NCBI GenBank assembly: GCA_900542185.1
Contig: UQMZ01000018.1
Location: 4,223-68,222 of the forward strand
DNA from: an uncultured Bacteroidales bacterium
GTDB lineage: Bacteria; Bacteroidota; Bacteroidia; Bacteroidales; Muribaculaceae
Length of the DNA: 64,000 bases
Direction: 5' to 3'
Shown: piece by piece, positions 55,351 to 63,977 of the stretch
Layout of the letters: each line of letters opens with the position of its first letter
Position numbering within the stretch: the stretch's first letter is position 1
Program-made: the position numbers and the translations under genes
The notes under the pieces: generated by a model
What the model was told of the DNA's origin: nothing
What the model saw: the letters and a program-made list of their open reading frames with translations, nothing else
Databases searched by the model: none

Positions 55351-55415
55351 CTCTTTAAAACGAAGTTCATCCCCCCGATATTGTCAGATGACGCCTCACA
55401 ACGCCATTCACCGTG

Positions 55416-56360
55416 TCACAGATGCGCCAGCATCTCGTCCTTGTGGTCGCCCCAGCGCTCGTAATATTGCTCGCGGGTGTACTTCCAGCGCTTGTGGCTC
55501 CACAGGTAATATTGCGGTGCCTCGTCGATGTTGTCCTGCAGCATATCGAAATATCTGCGCGTGATGGAGAAGTCCGGCTCCTTCTTCGGCGTATCCGTAA
55601 TCGGCACGAACTTCAGCACGTACCGCCCTCGCTTCGGACGGCTCAGATGACAGTAATATACCTCGGAATTCAGAAACTTCGAGATTCTTTCCGGTCCGGT
55701 GAACACCGCCGTATCATGATTCAGGAAATCGACGAACAGATGGGCCTCCCATCCCGGGCGCTGGTCGGCTATGAAACCTGTCACTGATGGTTTCCCGCTG
55801 CGCTTGCAGTCTATCAGGAAGCGCATTATCTCCTTCATCGGCTCGTTGTTGGCGTGAAAATGCGTACGAATCCTGATGAACAGACGGTCCATCGCCTTGT
55901 TGTGCAGCGGATGGTACACCTGCGCGCACACCGCATCCTTAGGGAAATGAACGGGCAATGACGACACCCACTCCCAATTGCAGTAATGACCCAAGAACAG
56001 GGTGACGTTGCGCCCCTGCTCCAAGGCGCGGCTCACCGGTTCCGGGTTCTCCACCACAAGGCGCCGCCTGATGGTGCGCTCGGACATGGTCAGGAGCTTC
56101 AGCGTCTCCACGCCATAATCGGCCAGCCAGTGATAGAAGCCCTTTTCTATGCGGCGTTGCTCTTTCGTGTCCCTGTCGGGATATGCCTCCTCTATGTTGC
56201 GGCGCACGGTACCCCGGCGGTAATGCACCACGCATCGCGCCAGCCACGCCGTGACGTCGGCAAACAGATACAATACCCTGAGGGGCAGCAGCGACAGCGG
56301 ATACACCACGCTGCACAATAATATATAGTTGATCTTATCCTTGAACCTCAGTTTCATCAC
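55416..56360 (-). CDS. Lipid A-type lysophospholipid acyltransferase
   Basis: 314 residues of the LpxL/HtrB family with an N-terminal membrane anchor (YILLCSVVYPLSLLPL). The catalytic HX4E is in FLGHYCNWEW. ADQRPGW is a further family motif. It adds secondary acyl chains to lipid A, or a related lipid, at the inner membrane. Its start overlaps the upstream ABC permease stop by 26 bases (56335-56360), tying it to the export operon. Confidence 0.92.
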   Translation of the reverse strand: MMKLRFKDKINYILLCSVVYPLSLLPLRVLYLFADVTAWLARCVVHYRRGTVRRNIEEAYPDRDTKEQRRIEKGFYHWLADYGVETLKLLTMSERTIRRRLVVENPEPVSRALEQGRNVTLFLGHYCNWEWVSSLPVHFPKDAVCAQVYHPLHNKAMDRLFIRIRTHFHANNEPMKEIMRFLIDCKRSGKPSVTGFIADQRPGWEAHLFVDFLNHDTAVFTGPERISKFLNSEVYYCHLSRPKRGRYVLKFVPITDTPKKEPDFSITRRYFDMLQDNIDEAPQYYLWSHKRWKYTREQYYERWGDHKDEMLAHL

Positions 56361-57627
56361 GTTCCGTTCGTTGTGCCTTAATCTGCGCCACGACTACCGC
56401 ACGCTGCAGCTCGTGGCGTCTTATCTCGGGATGCACCACCCATTTCTGGGCGCACCATCCCGCTATCCACCATACAACGGCCAGAATCCACAGATTGATA
56501 TATTCCGAACCCACCTGCCACAGGCGGGAGCCGTCGGTATTCATCTTCACGAATCCTTCCACACCCCATGTCGACGGGAATATCGCGCCGAGCCAGCGCC
56601 ATACCACCGGCATGTCGTAACGCGGCCAGATTATGCCCGATATCAGCAGGAACAGCAGCGAGGTCACCACCCAGCTCACGAACACCGACTCGCGCTCAGT
56701 CACCACGGACTGGAACACGAAACCCATGCCGACGCACCCTAAAGTCATCGGCAACAGGAACATCAGTTCCTCCAGCACGTTCCCAGCCATCGGGAACCGG
56801 AATATCATCGGCACATAGTGTATCATGAACACGCACGGAATGAACATGATGGTCATGTAACACAACGCCTGTCCCAGCATGGTGCCGATGGTGGAGCCCA
56901 TGTAGTTATAGGGATTATACAGCGTCATCCTGGGATTCTCGTGCTTGGCGCCTCCGGCCATTCCGACCACAAGTATCAGACACTGCTGCAATATCAGGAT
57001 TATCACCGCGGGCATGATGAACGAATCGAATCCGCTCTTGATGTTTCCCAAACTTGCATTCACTATCGGCATCAGGTTGCCGTCGGTGATGGTGCCGACC
57101 AATGGCCCGACACGGTTTATGGTCTCGGTCATCAGTTCCGAGCCCATGTCCTCCATCACGTTTGTCACGGCTATCAGCAGCGACTTATACCTGAGCAGCA
57201 GGCTCATCTCGCAATACATCACGGCATTGCCGGTCTCTCCGCGACCCACCTTGCGCTCGAATCCCTCCGGTATCTCCAGAATGGCGTAACAGTCACCGCG
57301 GTTCATGGCCTCACGGGCTTCGGCCAGGTCGGTGGCGTAGCCCATGACCCATGCCTGCTCGCAGGCGTCTATCTTGCGCACCATCTCGCGGCTGAGCGGC
57401 GTACGGTCGTGGTCCACCACGATCATCTCCACCTCGCGCACCACCTCCGGATTGTATATCAGCGAATAGAGCACAGGATACACGAACGGCAGGAAGCCGA
57501 AGAACAACAGCAGCCCTTTGTCGTGCAGCACCAGGGTGAACTCGTGCGCGTACACCCGGAACAGCCGTGTCAGCCACGCCTTGACATGTCCCCACGGACT
57601 CCGTTTCTTTCTATTCCGATACCTCAT
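56335..57627 (-). CDS. ABC-2 type permease (second)
   Basis: 430 residues. It has a basic N-terminus, one membrane helix, a large periplasmic domain (REVEMIVVDHDRTPLSREM) and five C-terminal helices, the YhhJ/YbhR layout. The residues after the last helix are charged (TERDETEVQG). Together with the paralogous permease it should form the membrane part of an export pump fed by HlyD and TolC. It is separated from the upstream gene by three bases. Confidence 0.9.
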   Translation of the reverse strand: MRYRNRKKRSPWGHVKAWLTRLFRVYAHEFTLVLHDKGLLLFFGFLPFVYPVLYSLIYNPEVVREVEMIVVDHDRTPLSREMVRKIDACEQAWVMGYATDLAEAREAMNRGDCYAILEIPEGFERKVGRGETGNAVMYCEMSLLLRYKSLLIAVTNVMEDMGSELMTETINRVGPLVGTITDGNLMPIVNASLGNIKSGFDSFIMPAVIILILQQCLILVVGMAGGAKHENPRMTLYNPYNYMGSTIGTMLGQALCYMTIMFIPCVFMIHYVPMIFRFPMAGNVLEELMFLLPMTLGCVGMGFVFQSVVTERESVFVSWVVTSLLFLLISGIIWPRYDMPVVWRWLGAIFPSTWGVEGFVKMNTDGSRLWQVGSEYINLWILAVVWWIAGWCAQKWVVHPEIRRHELQRAVVVAQIKAQRTERDETEVQG

Positions 57628-57630
57628 GGT

Positions 57631-58830
57631 TTAAGGACTATATACAGGTTTCACAAATGCCTTCCTGATGCGGCCCATCAGCAGGATGGCCAGCAACGGA
57701 TACACTAAGTAGCAGGCAAACCATATTCCCGAATAATGGAACGGCAGGCCGTTCAGCGCCGTATTGGCGTATATCAGGAAGTTATAGCGGGCAGGCATAA
57801 GATAGCTGAATATTGCCATACCGCTGTACATGCTCTGCACCGGGAACGAATAGGCGGCGATCGAGAACGTCAATATGCCGGTCAGCGCGCACACCGACAG
57901 ACTGAACCTCAGATTGGGCAACGCGCCGAACACCGCCACGGCAAACGCCTGCGACGCCACCACATACAGCAGCTGCGACAAGGCTATGACCCACCACTGG
58001 CCGTACATGGGATAATGGTTGAACCTGAACATCCATGCGGTCAGAAAAAATGCCATCACCCACCATATCACTGTCTGCGGGAACAGCTTGCCGAACAGTG
58101 CCCGGGCTATCGATCCGTGCGCCATCTTCATGAGGCGGGGCGACGTGTGGTATTTTACTTCCTGCCCCAGGGCGAACACGGTGCACAGCATTATCATCAG
58201 CTGCAGCACGGCGGGCATGAACGAATTGCCGAGGTATATGCCGTAGTTCAGCTGCGGGTTTCCTATGCAGCGCGACGTCACGTTGACGGGCATCATCAGC
58301 GAGGCGAAGTTCTCAGGGTTCTGGCCCACGTCCTGCACCACCTCCATGGCCACACCGGCCTTGGAGTATATCGCCGTGGCCTTGAAGGTCTTGAACAGCA
58401 GCGTGCCGGGCACGTAGTACGCCATGTTGGTATAGAACGTGATGGCCGGCTTGCGTCCCGACAGCAGGTCGGACTGGAAATTTTCCGGAATCATGAAGAA
58501 TCCGTATATCTTGCCCTCCTGCAGCATCTGACGCGCCTGGGTATAGGAATTCGGCGTCTCCTTCAGGTCCACCATCTGCATGCCTCCTAACGTCTGGGTA
58601 ATGCCGCGCGACAGCTTGGTACCGTCCTTGTCGACGATGCCCGCCGGAATGCGCGTGGGCAGTCCTGCGTCAAGCATGGTGCCGATAAAGAGGAACATGA
58701 ACAGCGGCAACAGGAACAGCCCCACCCACATCAGCGGTCTGCGCGCTATCTGGATCAGGGAGCGTACCATTATCCCCTTCACCGTGTCGGGAATAATCCA
58801 CACCTTGCTGCCGCGGGGTTCCGTTTTCAT
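57631..58830 (-). CDS. ABC-2 type permease (first)
   Basis: 399 residues with the same plan as the neighbour: an N-terminal helix (RRPLMWVGLFLLPLFMFLFI), a periplasmic domain with GIVDKDGTKLSRGITQTLGG, and five helices. It overlaps the adaptor gene by 4 bases (58827-58830). No ATPase gene is present in the operon, so the energy source must come from elsewhere or be a shared ATPase. Confidence 0.9.
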   Translation of the reverse strand: MKTEPRGSKVWIIPDTVKGIMVRSLIQIARRPLMWVGLFLLPLFMFLFIGTMLDAGLPTRIPAGIVDKDGTKLSRGITQTLGGMQMVDLKETPNSYTQARQMLQEGKIYGFFMIPENFQSDLLSGRKPAITFYTNMAYYVPGTLLFKTFKATAIYSKAGVAMEVVQDVGQNPENFASLMMPVNVTSRCIGNPQLNYGIYLGNSFMPAVLQLMIMLCTVFALGQEVKYHTSPRLMKMAHGSIARALFGKLFPQTVIWWVMAFFLTAWMFRFNHYPMYGQWWVIALSQLLYVVASQAFAVAVFGALPNLRFSLSVCALTGILTFSIAAYSFPVQSMYSGMAIFSYLMPARYNFLIYANTALNGLPFHYSGIWFACYLVYPLLAILLMGRIRKAFVKPVYSP

Positions 58831-59960
58831 TTCTTGTTTTCTTTACCTTCTGCCTTGCCGGCCACACCCTTGTACACCACCGACATTCCCGGACGGAAAT
58901 TCTCGATGGGCTTCTCGGGACGGGCCTTGATCTGGAACGTACGGGCGTCATAGTCGCCGGTGGCCTTGGTGGCCTGCCAGTTGGCGTATGTACCTAAGTC
59001 CTTGATATAGAACACTGTCATTTCGGTGTTCATATCCAGGGCGGGAATGTATACTTTGAGTTTGGTGCCTACCTCAATGTCCTTCAGCAAAGTCTCGCGC
59101 ACGTTGAACACAGCCCAGCGGTCGGGCAGCTGCAGCGTGGCGACGGGTGCGCCCGTGGCTATCAGTTCCGACACGGCGGGATAGATGCTGATGATCTCGC
59201 CGTCGAACGGAGCGGTCAAGTACTGGTCCTCGCGTATGGCCTCCACCTTCTTGGTCGACATCTTGGCCACGGTCACCAGCGCGCTGGCGGTCTCCTTGTC
59301 CTCGGGCTGTGCCCCGGACTTGGCCAGCTCATAGCTGGAACGCGCCGCCTCGGCACCCGATTTCGCCATCTCGTATGCGGCCTTGGCCTCGTCGCGGCGC
59401 TGGGCCGACACCACACCCTTGGCATAGAGGGCCTCCATACGCCGGTAGGTCTTCTCGGCGATGGTCACGCCGGCCTGGGCCTGCTCCCACACGTCCTTGG
59501 CGGCCTGCACTATCTGAACACGCGTACCCGCGTCCACTTTCTTACGGCCGGCTGCGGCCACGTCCTCCATGGCCTGCGCCTCGTCATACTGCGCGTCGAC
59601 CAGAGGCGAGACTATGTGCACCAGCGTGTCGCCCTTGCGCACCTGCTGGCCTTCCTCCACATATATATGCGCCACACGGCCGGGCATCTTGCCGGACACC
59701 CGTATTTCGGTGGCCTCGCCCTGACCCTGCACCACGTCGGGACCGGGCTTGATTACAAGAAAGCCCAGCACCGCAAGGGCCGCAAGTATTATGAGCAGCA
59801 CCACGATGGTGCTTAACAGGAATCTGTCTTTTTTAGACACTGCCACCGGATCCTCCTCGCCCATCGGCACTATGCGCACCACAGGCACCTTCTCCGACGT
59901 CACGCTGTCGGTTGCCGGCGTCATGTTTTCTCTCTGCTGTGTATTATTGTCTGTTGCCAT
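58827..59960 (-). CDS. HlyD-family periplasmic adaptor
   Basis: 377 residues with a short cytoplasmic N-terminus, one membrane helix (FLLSTIVVLLIILAALAVLG), and a lipoyl half-motif (GKMPGRVAHIYVEEGQQVRKGD). A long coiled-coil hairpin (about 120-220) precedes the second lipoyl half and a beta barrel (LTAPFDGEIISIYPAVSEL). It bridges the ABC-2 permeases and the TolC protein encoded 43 bases upstream. Confidence 0.93.
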   Translation of the reverse strand: MATDNNTQQRENMTPATDSVTSEKVPVVRIVPMGEEDPVAVSKKDRFLLSTIVVLLIILAALAVLGFLVIKPGPDVVQGQGEATEIRVSGKMPGRVAHIYVEEGQQVRKGDTLVHIVSPLVDAQYDEAQAMEDVAAAGRKKVDAGTRVQIVQAAKDVWEQAQAGVTIAEKTYRRMEALYAKGVVSAQRRDEAKAAYEMAKSGAEAARSSYELAKSGAQPEDKETASALVTVAKMSTKKVEAIREDQYLTAPFDGEIISIYPAVSELIATGAPVATLQLPDRWAVFNVRETLLKDIEVGTKLKVYIPALDMNTEMTVFYIKDLGTYANWQATKATGDYDARTFQIKARPEKPIENFRPGMSVVYKGVAGKAEGKENKK

Positions 59961-60003
59961 CTCGCTGTATTTTTCCGTTTCTTAATTGCCGTGTGGTACC
60001 GTT

Positions 60004-61452
60004 TCAATTGCCGAGGGTTCCGAGCACCTTGGCCAGATATACCTCGCACAGGCGCACGCCTATTTCCGCGTCTATCTTCTCGGAATTGGCCTGAAGCCAA
60101 CCGGTCTGGGCCAGTATCACGTCGTTTGTGGTCATAACGCCCTCCTGGAAGGCGATGCGGGCGTTGTCCAGGTTCTCCTGCGCGCTGCGCATGTTGGAGC
60201 GCGTCATGTCCAGGGTCTTGAATGCCTCCTTGAACTTGAACCTGGCCTGCGACACCTGGAGCTCCACTTTCTGCTCCATGTCCTCCAGCATCAGCTGCTG
60301 GGCGCGCGTGGCGCTCTTGGCGGCACGGTAGTGATTGTAGTTGCCGCCCCAGTGCCAGATCGGAATGGTCAGCGCCGCGCCTACCGAGAAACCGCCGCGC
60401 ACATGCTTGCTGAACCCGTTGTTAAGGTTGGGCGTCGAGAATTCATACGCGCCGAACACGCCCACTTTGGGAAGCATGGTGCCCATCACCATCCTCTCGC
60501 GCCCTTTCAGCACGTTAATGCCCTGGCGTATGGCCTCCAGGTCCTGACGGTTGGCGTACACGTCCTCCAGATTGTATGTATATGCCGGCGGTGTCGACGA
60601 CACTCCGTCCACTTCGTCGCTGAGGGTGAGCTGCGTATCGGCGGGAAGGCCGCACACCTGCGCCAGGTTCATGCGCGCCAGCGTCAATCCGTCGTTCACC
60701 TTTGTCTCCATTATGCGGGCCTCGTTCAGCTTGACGTCCACGGTCAGGACGTCGCTGCGCGTGGCCACTCCCTCCTCGTACATCGCCTCGACGTTGCGGT
60801 GCAGCGTATCGACAAGCTGGACGAAACTTTCAGCTAATTTCTGCTTGGCGCGCAGCGACACCACCAGCCAGTAGGCCTGGTCCACGGCGTAGGTCACTTC
60901 CTGCACCACGGCGTTGCGCCCGGCCACGGCCGCGCTCTCGGCATACCGGGCTATGTCGTTCAGGGCCTTTATGGTACCGCCCATGAACACCGGCTGCGTC
61001 AGCGTCACGGCGCCCGTAAAGATATGGTGCGTGTCGAAACTCAGCGCGTCCTTAGGTATCACGGCCACTTCCGTAGGAATATAGCCCCCGCCGTCGGGAT
61101 TCTTGATGGGATTGCCCTGAGGATCGGTCAGTATGTTCCAGTCGAATTTGCCGGTGCCGGGATTGAACGACATGGTCGGAAGCTTGGCGTCCTCGGCCAG
61201 CAGATTGATCTTACGCTGATTGTACATGTAAGCGGCGCTGAAATCGATGCCGGGCAGATACATGGCCTTGGCCGCCTTGCGGTCGTAGCCGGTGCCGGTC
61301 ACCGTCTCCTGCGCTATCGCGATGGTCTTGTTGTTGCGCAACGCCATGCTGCGGCATGAGTCAAGACTCACCACGCCGCCCTGCGCGCTGACGCCCGCGA
61401 CACCTGCCGCGGCTATAACAAGAGTCAATATGGAGCGTCTGTATTTTGCCAT
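60004..61452 (-). CDS. TolC-family outer-membrane efflux protein
   Basis: About 482 residues from MAKYRRSILTLVIAA; the ATG at 61467 is five codons further up and less likely. The signal peptide ends near VSAQ. Two outer-membrane efflux repeats with long helices follow (ESFVQLVDTLHRNVEAMYEEGV and its second copy near residue 390, NARIAFQEGVMTTNDVILAQ). It forms the outer-membrane exit duct. It heads the operon that continues with the adaptor, two permeases and the acyltransferase. Confidence 0.93.
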   Translation of the reverse strand: MAKYRRSILTLVIAAAGVAGVSAQGGVVSLDSCRSMALRNNKTIAIAQETVTGTGYDRKAAKAMYLPGIDFSAAYMYNQRKINLLAEDAKLPTMSFNPGTGKFDWNILTDPQGNPIKNPDGGGYIPTEVAVIPKDALSFDTHHIFTGAVTLTQPVFMGGTIKALNDIARYAESAAVAGRNAVVQEVTYAVDQAYWLVVSLRAKQKLAESFVQLVDTLHRNVEAMYEEGVATRSDVLTVDVKLNEARIMETKVNDGLTLARMNLAQVCGLPADTQLTLSDEVDGVSSTPPAYTYNLEDVYANRQDLEAIRQGINVLKGRERMVMGTMLPKVGVFGAYEFSTPNLNNGFSKHVRGGFSVGAALTIPIWHWGGNYNHYRAAKSATRAQQLMLEDMEQKVELQVSQARFKFKEAFKTLDMTRSNMRSAQENLDNARIAFQEGVMTTNDVILAQTGWLQANSEKIDAEIGVRLCEVYLAKVLGTLGN

Positions 61453-61517
61453 AAAGATATGATTCAATGTGGAATTTCGCTACTCTGAGAATTAAACGCA
61501 AAAAGATAGCCAAAGAA

Positions 61518-61598
61518 TTGACGCATATATTAAAATGCGTATATTTGACCAACAAATGTCCTTTTTAGAGCATAAAATTGTCGATTATCAAATAATCG
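61518..61598 (+). promoter_or_regulatory. Promoter and downstream dyad of the MATE gene
   Basis: TTG (61518-61520), 19 bases, TATATTTG (61540-61547), full consensus. The leader of about 130 bases holds the perfect dyad CGATTAT-CAA-ATAATCG (61582-61598), a possible repressor site or leader hairpin. The rest of 61468-61683 shows nothing else I can support. Confidence 0.65.
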
Positions 61599-61683
61599 GA
61601 GTGGCATTGCCGTTACTCAACATACGGAACTTTCGTCATTAAGAAACTATAGAAACGACTTCAATCCGCTCCGCATCCAGTGT

Positions 61684-63039
61684 ATGACCGGCATATTAAG
61701 AAAGTATAAAGAGGAGTATCGCAAGCTGCTGCAACTGGGAGGCCCTATATTGGTGACCCAGCTCAGCGTGATCGTGTTCGCGTTCAGCGACACCATCATG
61801 GTAGGACATTACAGCGTCAACGCGCTCGCGGCCGCGGCGTTCGTCAACAGTCTGTTCCTGGTGCCGAACGTGATGATGATGGGTCTGGCCAGTGGCGTCA
61901 CACCACTGGTCGGGGCGTTGTATTCGCAACAGAGGTATAGCGAAGCCGGCTCGATAACGCGCGGTTCGCTCCAGGTGAACATCGTCATGGCCCTGATCTG
62001 CACCCTGATCATGGGCCTGATGTACTTCCTGCTCCCCTATATGGGTCAGGCGCCGGAACTGCTGCCGCAGATCCAGTCCTATTATCTGGTACTGATGCTC
62101 ATGCCGGTGCCTATGGCCATATACAACGTGCTGGCGCAGAGCTCCAACGGCATAGAATACACCTCGGTGCCGATGTGGGTCACCGTAGGAGGCATCCTGC
62201 TTAACATATTCGGTAACTGGGTTCTGATATACGGCAAGTTAGGCTTCCCCGAGCTGGGACTGTTAGGCGCGGGTATCGCGACGGTATTCGGGCGTGTGGT
62301 GGGCATGGCGGCCATGTGGGCGGCGTTCCGGAAGCTGCACAGATACCGTGACTATCAGGGAGGCTTCACGGCGCGTTGCCGGCGCGGCGCCGAGCGTGTC
62401 AAGGCATGGAAGACATCATGGCCTCTGATGCTGCAGAGCGGCGCAGAGTGCGTGCTGTGGACCGTAGGCGCCGTGGTGGTGGGATGGTTCGGCCCGGTGC
62501 AGCTCGCCGCCTATCAGGTGGTGAACACCATCAGCCAGCTCGGATTCATGGTATTCATGAGCTTCGCCTCGGCCGTGGCCATACGCGTGGCCTATTACGC
62601 CGGACTGCGCAACGAGCAGGGAGCCGGAGCCGTTGCGCGGGCCGGACTGCACGTCAACCTCGTGCTGGCCACCATCGCCTCGCTGGTGTTCATACTCTTT
62701 GCCGAACCGCTGATCAACGTATTCATCAACACCTCGGCCGAAGGAGCCAAGGGGGTGGAAGTGATAGCCAGCGCCACGGCGCTGATACTGCCATTGGTGG
62801 TGTATCAATACTTCGACGCCTCGCAGCTGACGTTCTGCAACGCCATCCGAGGCACCGGCCAGGTGAAATACCTGCTGTGGATTTCCGTCACGTCCTACAT
62901 TGCCGTCGGCATCCCGTTGCTGATGCTCTTTGCCGTAGGCTTCGGCGGCGGCAACCTCGGCGCCTACTGGAGCTTCAACGTCGCCCTGCTCTGCGCCAGC
63001 CTGATGTCCCTCCGCTACTTCCGCCGCATCCAACTCTGA
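61684..63039 (+). CDS. MATE-family efflux transporter
   Basis: 451 residues with twelve membrane segments in two halves. The N-terminal half has LGGPILVTQLSVIVFAFSDTIMVG and ALAAAAFVNSLF. The second half has WTVGAVVVGWFGPVQLAAYQV. It exports cationic drugs or metabolites using a sodium or proton gradient. It is divergent from the TolC operon, but nothing shows they act together. Start ATG 61684 gives the usual N-terminus (MTGILRKYKEEYRKLLQLG). Confidence 0.94.
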   Translation: MTGILRKYKEEYRKLLQLGGPILVTQLSVIVFAFSDTIMVGHYSVNALAAAAFVNSLFLVPNVMMMGLASGVTPLVGALYSQQRYSEAGSITRGSLQVNIVMALICTLIMGLMYFLLPYMGQAPELLPQIQSYYLVLMLMPVPMAIYNVLAQSSNGIEYTSVPMWVTVGGILLNIFGNWVLIYGKLGFPELGLLGAGIATVFGRVVGMAAMWAAFRKLHRYRDYQGGFTARCRRGAERVKAWKTSWPLMLQSGAECVLWTVGAVVVGWFGPVQLAAYQVVNTISQLGFMVFMSFASAVAIRVAYYAGLRNEQGAGAVARAGLHVNLVLATIASLVFILFAEPLINVFINTSAEGAKGVEVIASATALILPLVVYQYFDASQLTFCNAIRGTGQVKYLLWISVTSYIAVGIPLLMLFAVGFGGGNLGAYWSFNVALLCASLMSLRYFRRIQL

Positions 63040-63085
63040 AAGCCGGATACATCTGTTAATTTCAGATTAATTTCCGGTATAATTG

Positions 63086-63115
63086 TTGATATATGGAAAT
63101 TTGTTATTAAATTTG
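63086..63115 (+). promoter_or_regulatory. Promoter of the candidate structured RNA
   Basis: TTG (63086-63088), 19 bases, TAAATTTG (63108-63115), full consensus. No open frame of note starts downstream for 350 bases; a folded RNA does. Confidence 0.75.
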
Positions 63116-63120
63116 CAAAC

Positions 63121-63431
63121 GCATATCGACCACGGAGCCCGATATGGGGCGCGAGGTGGGTAGCAGACATAATAATATAAAAGCGTTTATCCGACGCTTG
63201 TTCTTGACGGATCGAAATCTGGCAGTTTCAAAATCTGAGTCAAGGATGAGTCAACGATAGGCGCCTTCGGGTATGATTGTCATCTTAGAGCATGCGCTGA
63301 CGCATCCTCTAAATGATTGCTATATCATACGGCGTGAGGCTCCGCGTTGCTCGTTCTACTCAGATGGGCACATTCCAGAGCCTCGATCCGTGGAACGGGC
63401 AACAGATTCAGGCTCTCACGCTTCTTTTTTT
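63121..63431 (+). ncRNA. Candidate structured RNA of unknown family, about 310 nt
   Basis: The expected start follows the promoter by 6-8 bases and goes directly into a stem CATATCG/CGATATG (63122-63146). Further stems are AAGCG/CGCTT (63181-63199), CTTGAC/GTCAAG (63203-63244), and a compact hairpin TTAGAG-C-ATGCG-CTGA-CGCAT-C-CTCTAA (63285-63312). A long 3' stem pairs GCGTGAG with CTCACGC (63332/63421) and GTTGCTCGTT with AACGGGCAAC, followed by TTCTTTTTTT. I do not see RNase P, tmRNA or SRP landmarks. A leader for the Kdo transferase gene 40 bases downstream is an alternative, but the terminator argues for a separate transcript. Confidence 0.65.
63332..63431 (+). terminator. Intrinsic terminator of the structured RNA
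   Basis: Outer stem GCGTGAG (63332-63338) with CTCACGC (63415-63421), inner stem 63346-63355 with 63394-63403, then a T-rich run at 63422-63431. It lies before the Kdo transferase start. Confidence 0.65.
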
Positions 63432-63470
63432 ATAGCCACCGACTCAGAGAGCTGTCGGTCATACCGTAAT

Positions 63471-63977
63471 ATGCGTTCATTGCCCCTTTCGCAGAAACTT
63501 TTCCGCAACGCCTACGTCAATGTGATGCGTCTGACCGACAGACTTGTCGACGGATACTATCGCCTGGCTGTGGCCAGACCGGATTCCAAATTCTCTAAAT
63601 TCGTAATCGGCCGGAAAAATGTCCTGAACGACATACGCCGGGACATCGATATCGATCCTGCGCGCAAAACGGTATGGATTCACTCGTCTTCCTTCGGGGA
63701 GTTCGCCATAGCGCGGCCCCTTATCTCTACACTCGCGGACTGCAACATAGTGATTACTTTCTTCTCTCCCTCAGGTTATGAACCGACTTCGGGCAGCCAT
63801 AAGTTTAAAAACACGTTCTATCTCCCGATTGACTCCGCGTCAAATGCAAGTGCCTTCCTTGACATTGTCAAGCCGGACATCGCGCTGTTCATGGTGTCCG
63901 AATTATGGCTCTGCTATATGGAGGAACTGAAGAAAAGGAAAATACGGGTCAAGCCGAAATCACGGTGCATTTGTTAA
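63471..63977 (+). pseudogene. waaA: Kdo transferase (WaaA/KdtA) N-terminal fragment, broken
   Basis: About 168 residues from ATG 63471 (MRSLPLSQKLFRNAYVNVM); the longer frame from 63273 runs through the RNA element. Family features are IHSSSFGEFAIARPLI, NIVITFFSPSGYEPTSGS and FMVSELWLCYMEELKKRKI. These make up the N-terminal Rossmann half of the enzyme that adds Kdo to lipid A. The normal protein is about 400 residues. Here similarity ends near 63950, where a strand leading to SAIFRP is expected. All three forward frames then hit stops before 64000, so a simple frameshift does not rescue it. An insertion or rearrangement boundary is likely. If Kdo transfer is essential, another copy must exist. 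Confidence 0.7.

Noticed and set aside
63121..63431. tmRNA or RNase P RNA
   Set aside because: No alanine-type acceptor or peptide tag sequence for tmRNA, and no GAAAGUCC-type core for RNase P were seen.
63273..63470. N-terminal extension of the Kdo transferase by 66 residues
   Set aside because: It overlaps the stems and terminator of the RNA element and matches nothing in the family.
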